Source of the DNA: Apis mellifera
Taxonomy: Eukaryota; Arthropoda; Insecta; Hymenoptera; Apidae
DNA: 64,000 nucleotides
Assembly: GCF_003254395.2 (NCBI RefSeq)
Contig: NC_037640.1
Span: 2,629,501 to 2,693,500 of the forward strand
Reading direction: 5' to 3'
The notes beneath the pieces are model-generated. The model was given only the letters and a program-made list of their open reading frames with translations. It had not been told where the DNA came from and did not search any database. A program made the position numbers and the translations under genes. Positions 63,016 through 64,000 of this stretch are shown here, in pieces (the first letter of the stretch is position 1; each line of letters opens with the position of its first letter).

Positions 63016-64000
63016 TATATTATCTATAAATGTTAGGGGATAAAATAGTTTCAAATTCTTCCAATATATTTATAAGATTGCACGTTACCTAGGTTGAAAT
63101 AAACAGGATTTCCACATACTTTTTGAGCAATAGCGTACAACCAGCAGAATTTCAATCGCTTCTTTTGGGCTTCAATCGATTTCTTTCTCAAGTGGCGTTT
63201 TTGCACCACATACAGACATCCTTTGCGTTACCCACCAACCACTAATTTCCGCGATCTAATGATACGTTTTCCCTGGTCGATGAACGTGAAATCCATGCGT
63301 GACTCGGGCAGTGAATCGACGTTTCTAGAAGAAGAGAGGATCGCTATGAAATTACACGTATGATTTCATGACTTGGCCGTCTATCGAAGAATGGTCAATT
63401 ATACATGGTCACGATTTATCAAACAATTGCGAGTAACAGGAATACAACAAATATATATATATATATATAGGTGATGAAACGAACGGTATATCATTGCGTG
63501 CATCGAGTAAGAAGGAATGTTTGCAAGAATGAAACGTTTCAATTTGAAACAAACTATTATATCTATTCGATCAAATTTCGAACAAATGATCTGCAATTCT
63601 GACTAAATAATAATAATAATTACAGAGATGAATAAATTTTCGCGTGAAGTTTATCAATTTGTTAACCGTGCAAACGAATATTTCACTCAAAATAATTGCT
63701 CTCTTTTGTTTTAAGCCATCTTTTTATAAAACATTCCATTTCTCATTAGAAAATTAAAAATTTCTTTTCTTAGAAAAAGAAAAGAAAAGATTCTGTTCAA
63801 ACAAATAAATTAAACATCAATTTTCATCTTAACAATGAGGATACAAAAAATTCGACGATCTTGTTGAAATTTCAATCGAAAAAAATATCGAGAGAGAACA
63901 TAGGGATAAAAAAAAAAAAGAAAAAAGGATGGTGCCTCGACTAAAAATATCATTTCCACCTGCTACCGGCTATAACCGACCATGAACGAGTACAGTTAAT
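63016..64000. other. right-hand end of the window
   Basis: A moderately GC-rich segment (63120-63360) precedes AT-rich DNA. A minus-strand donor-like TAG|GTAACG near 63087 has no coding context I can support. Confidence 0.4.
63451..63470. repeat. (AT)n microsatellite
   Basis: About ten AT units. Confidence 0.85.

Overview
This window looks like nuclear DNA of a hymenopteran insect, most likely a honey bee (Apis). It is strongly AT-rich, yet CpG is frequent (TTCGAA, TCGA and CGCG are everywhere). It holds many microsatellites and homopolymer runs, short spliceosomal introns with GTAAGT/GTGAGT donors, and one large split gene in mostly non-coding sequence. The species is an inference; nothing in the window names it.

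One protein-coding gene could be rebuilt completely. It lies on the minus strand from 43622 (ATG) to 22766 (TAG): 12 coding exons, 2436 nt including the stop, 811 residues. Every donor, acceptor and reading phase agrees. It is a member of the NRF-6 family ('nose resistant to fluoxetine protein 6-like', relatives of Drosophila drop-dead): a signal peptide, an extracellular cysteine-containing NRF domain, a charged linker, and a multi-helix membrane acyltransferase-3 domain. Its introns range from 85 bp to 7.6 kb; the large ones (1, 2, 3 and 8) hold repeats, a strong hairpin and a few GC-richer islands. A GA/CT-rich, CpG-rich stretch at 43.7-44.35 kb is the likely 5' UTR and promoter region.

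Upstream of that gene, at 50214-50296 on the plus strand, is an intact tRNA-Leu(CAG) with a Pol III T-run terminator.

The rest (about 1-22.6 kb and 44.4-64 kb) shows no gene I can support. It contains: (a) at least nine separate places where a 160-290 bp AT-rich unit is tandemly repeated two to four times with divergence; (b) a 1.6 kb tandem duplication at 52.3-54.5 kb whose second copy lacks about 1 kb; (c) a 249-bp relic of a DNA transposon at 59.6-59.9 kb, with terminal inverted repeats and a broken transposase start; (d) a candidate plus-strand first exon at about 16.25 kb next to a CpG-rich promoter-like stretch; (e) GC-richer islands in AT-rich surroundings, possibly conserved regulatory DNA; and (f) a short motif around TAGTGATGGGA that recurs more often than expected.

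I found no CRISPR array, prokaryotic operon, rRNA or virus-like gene.
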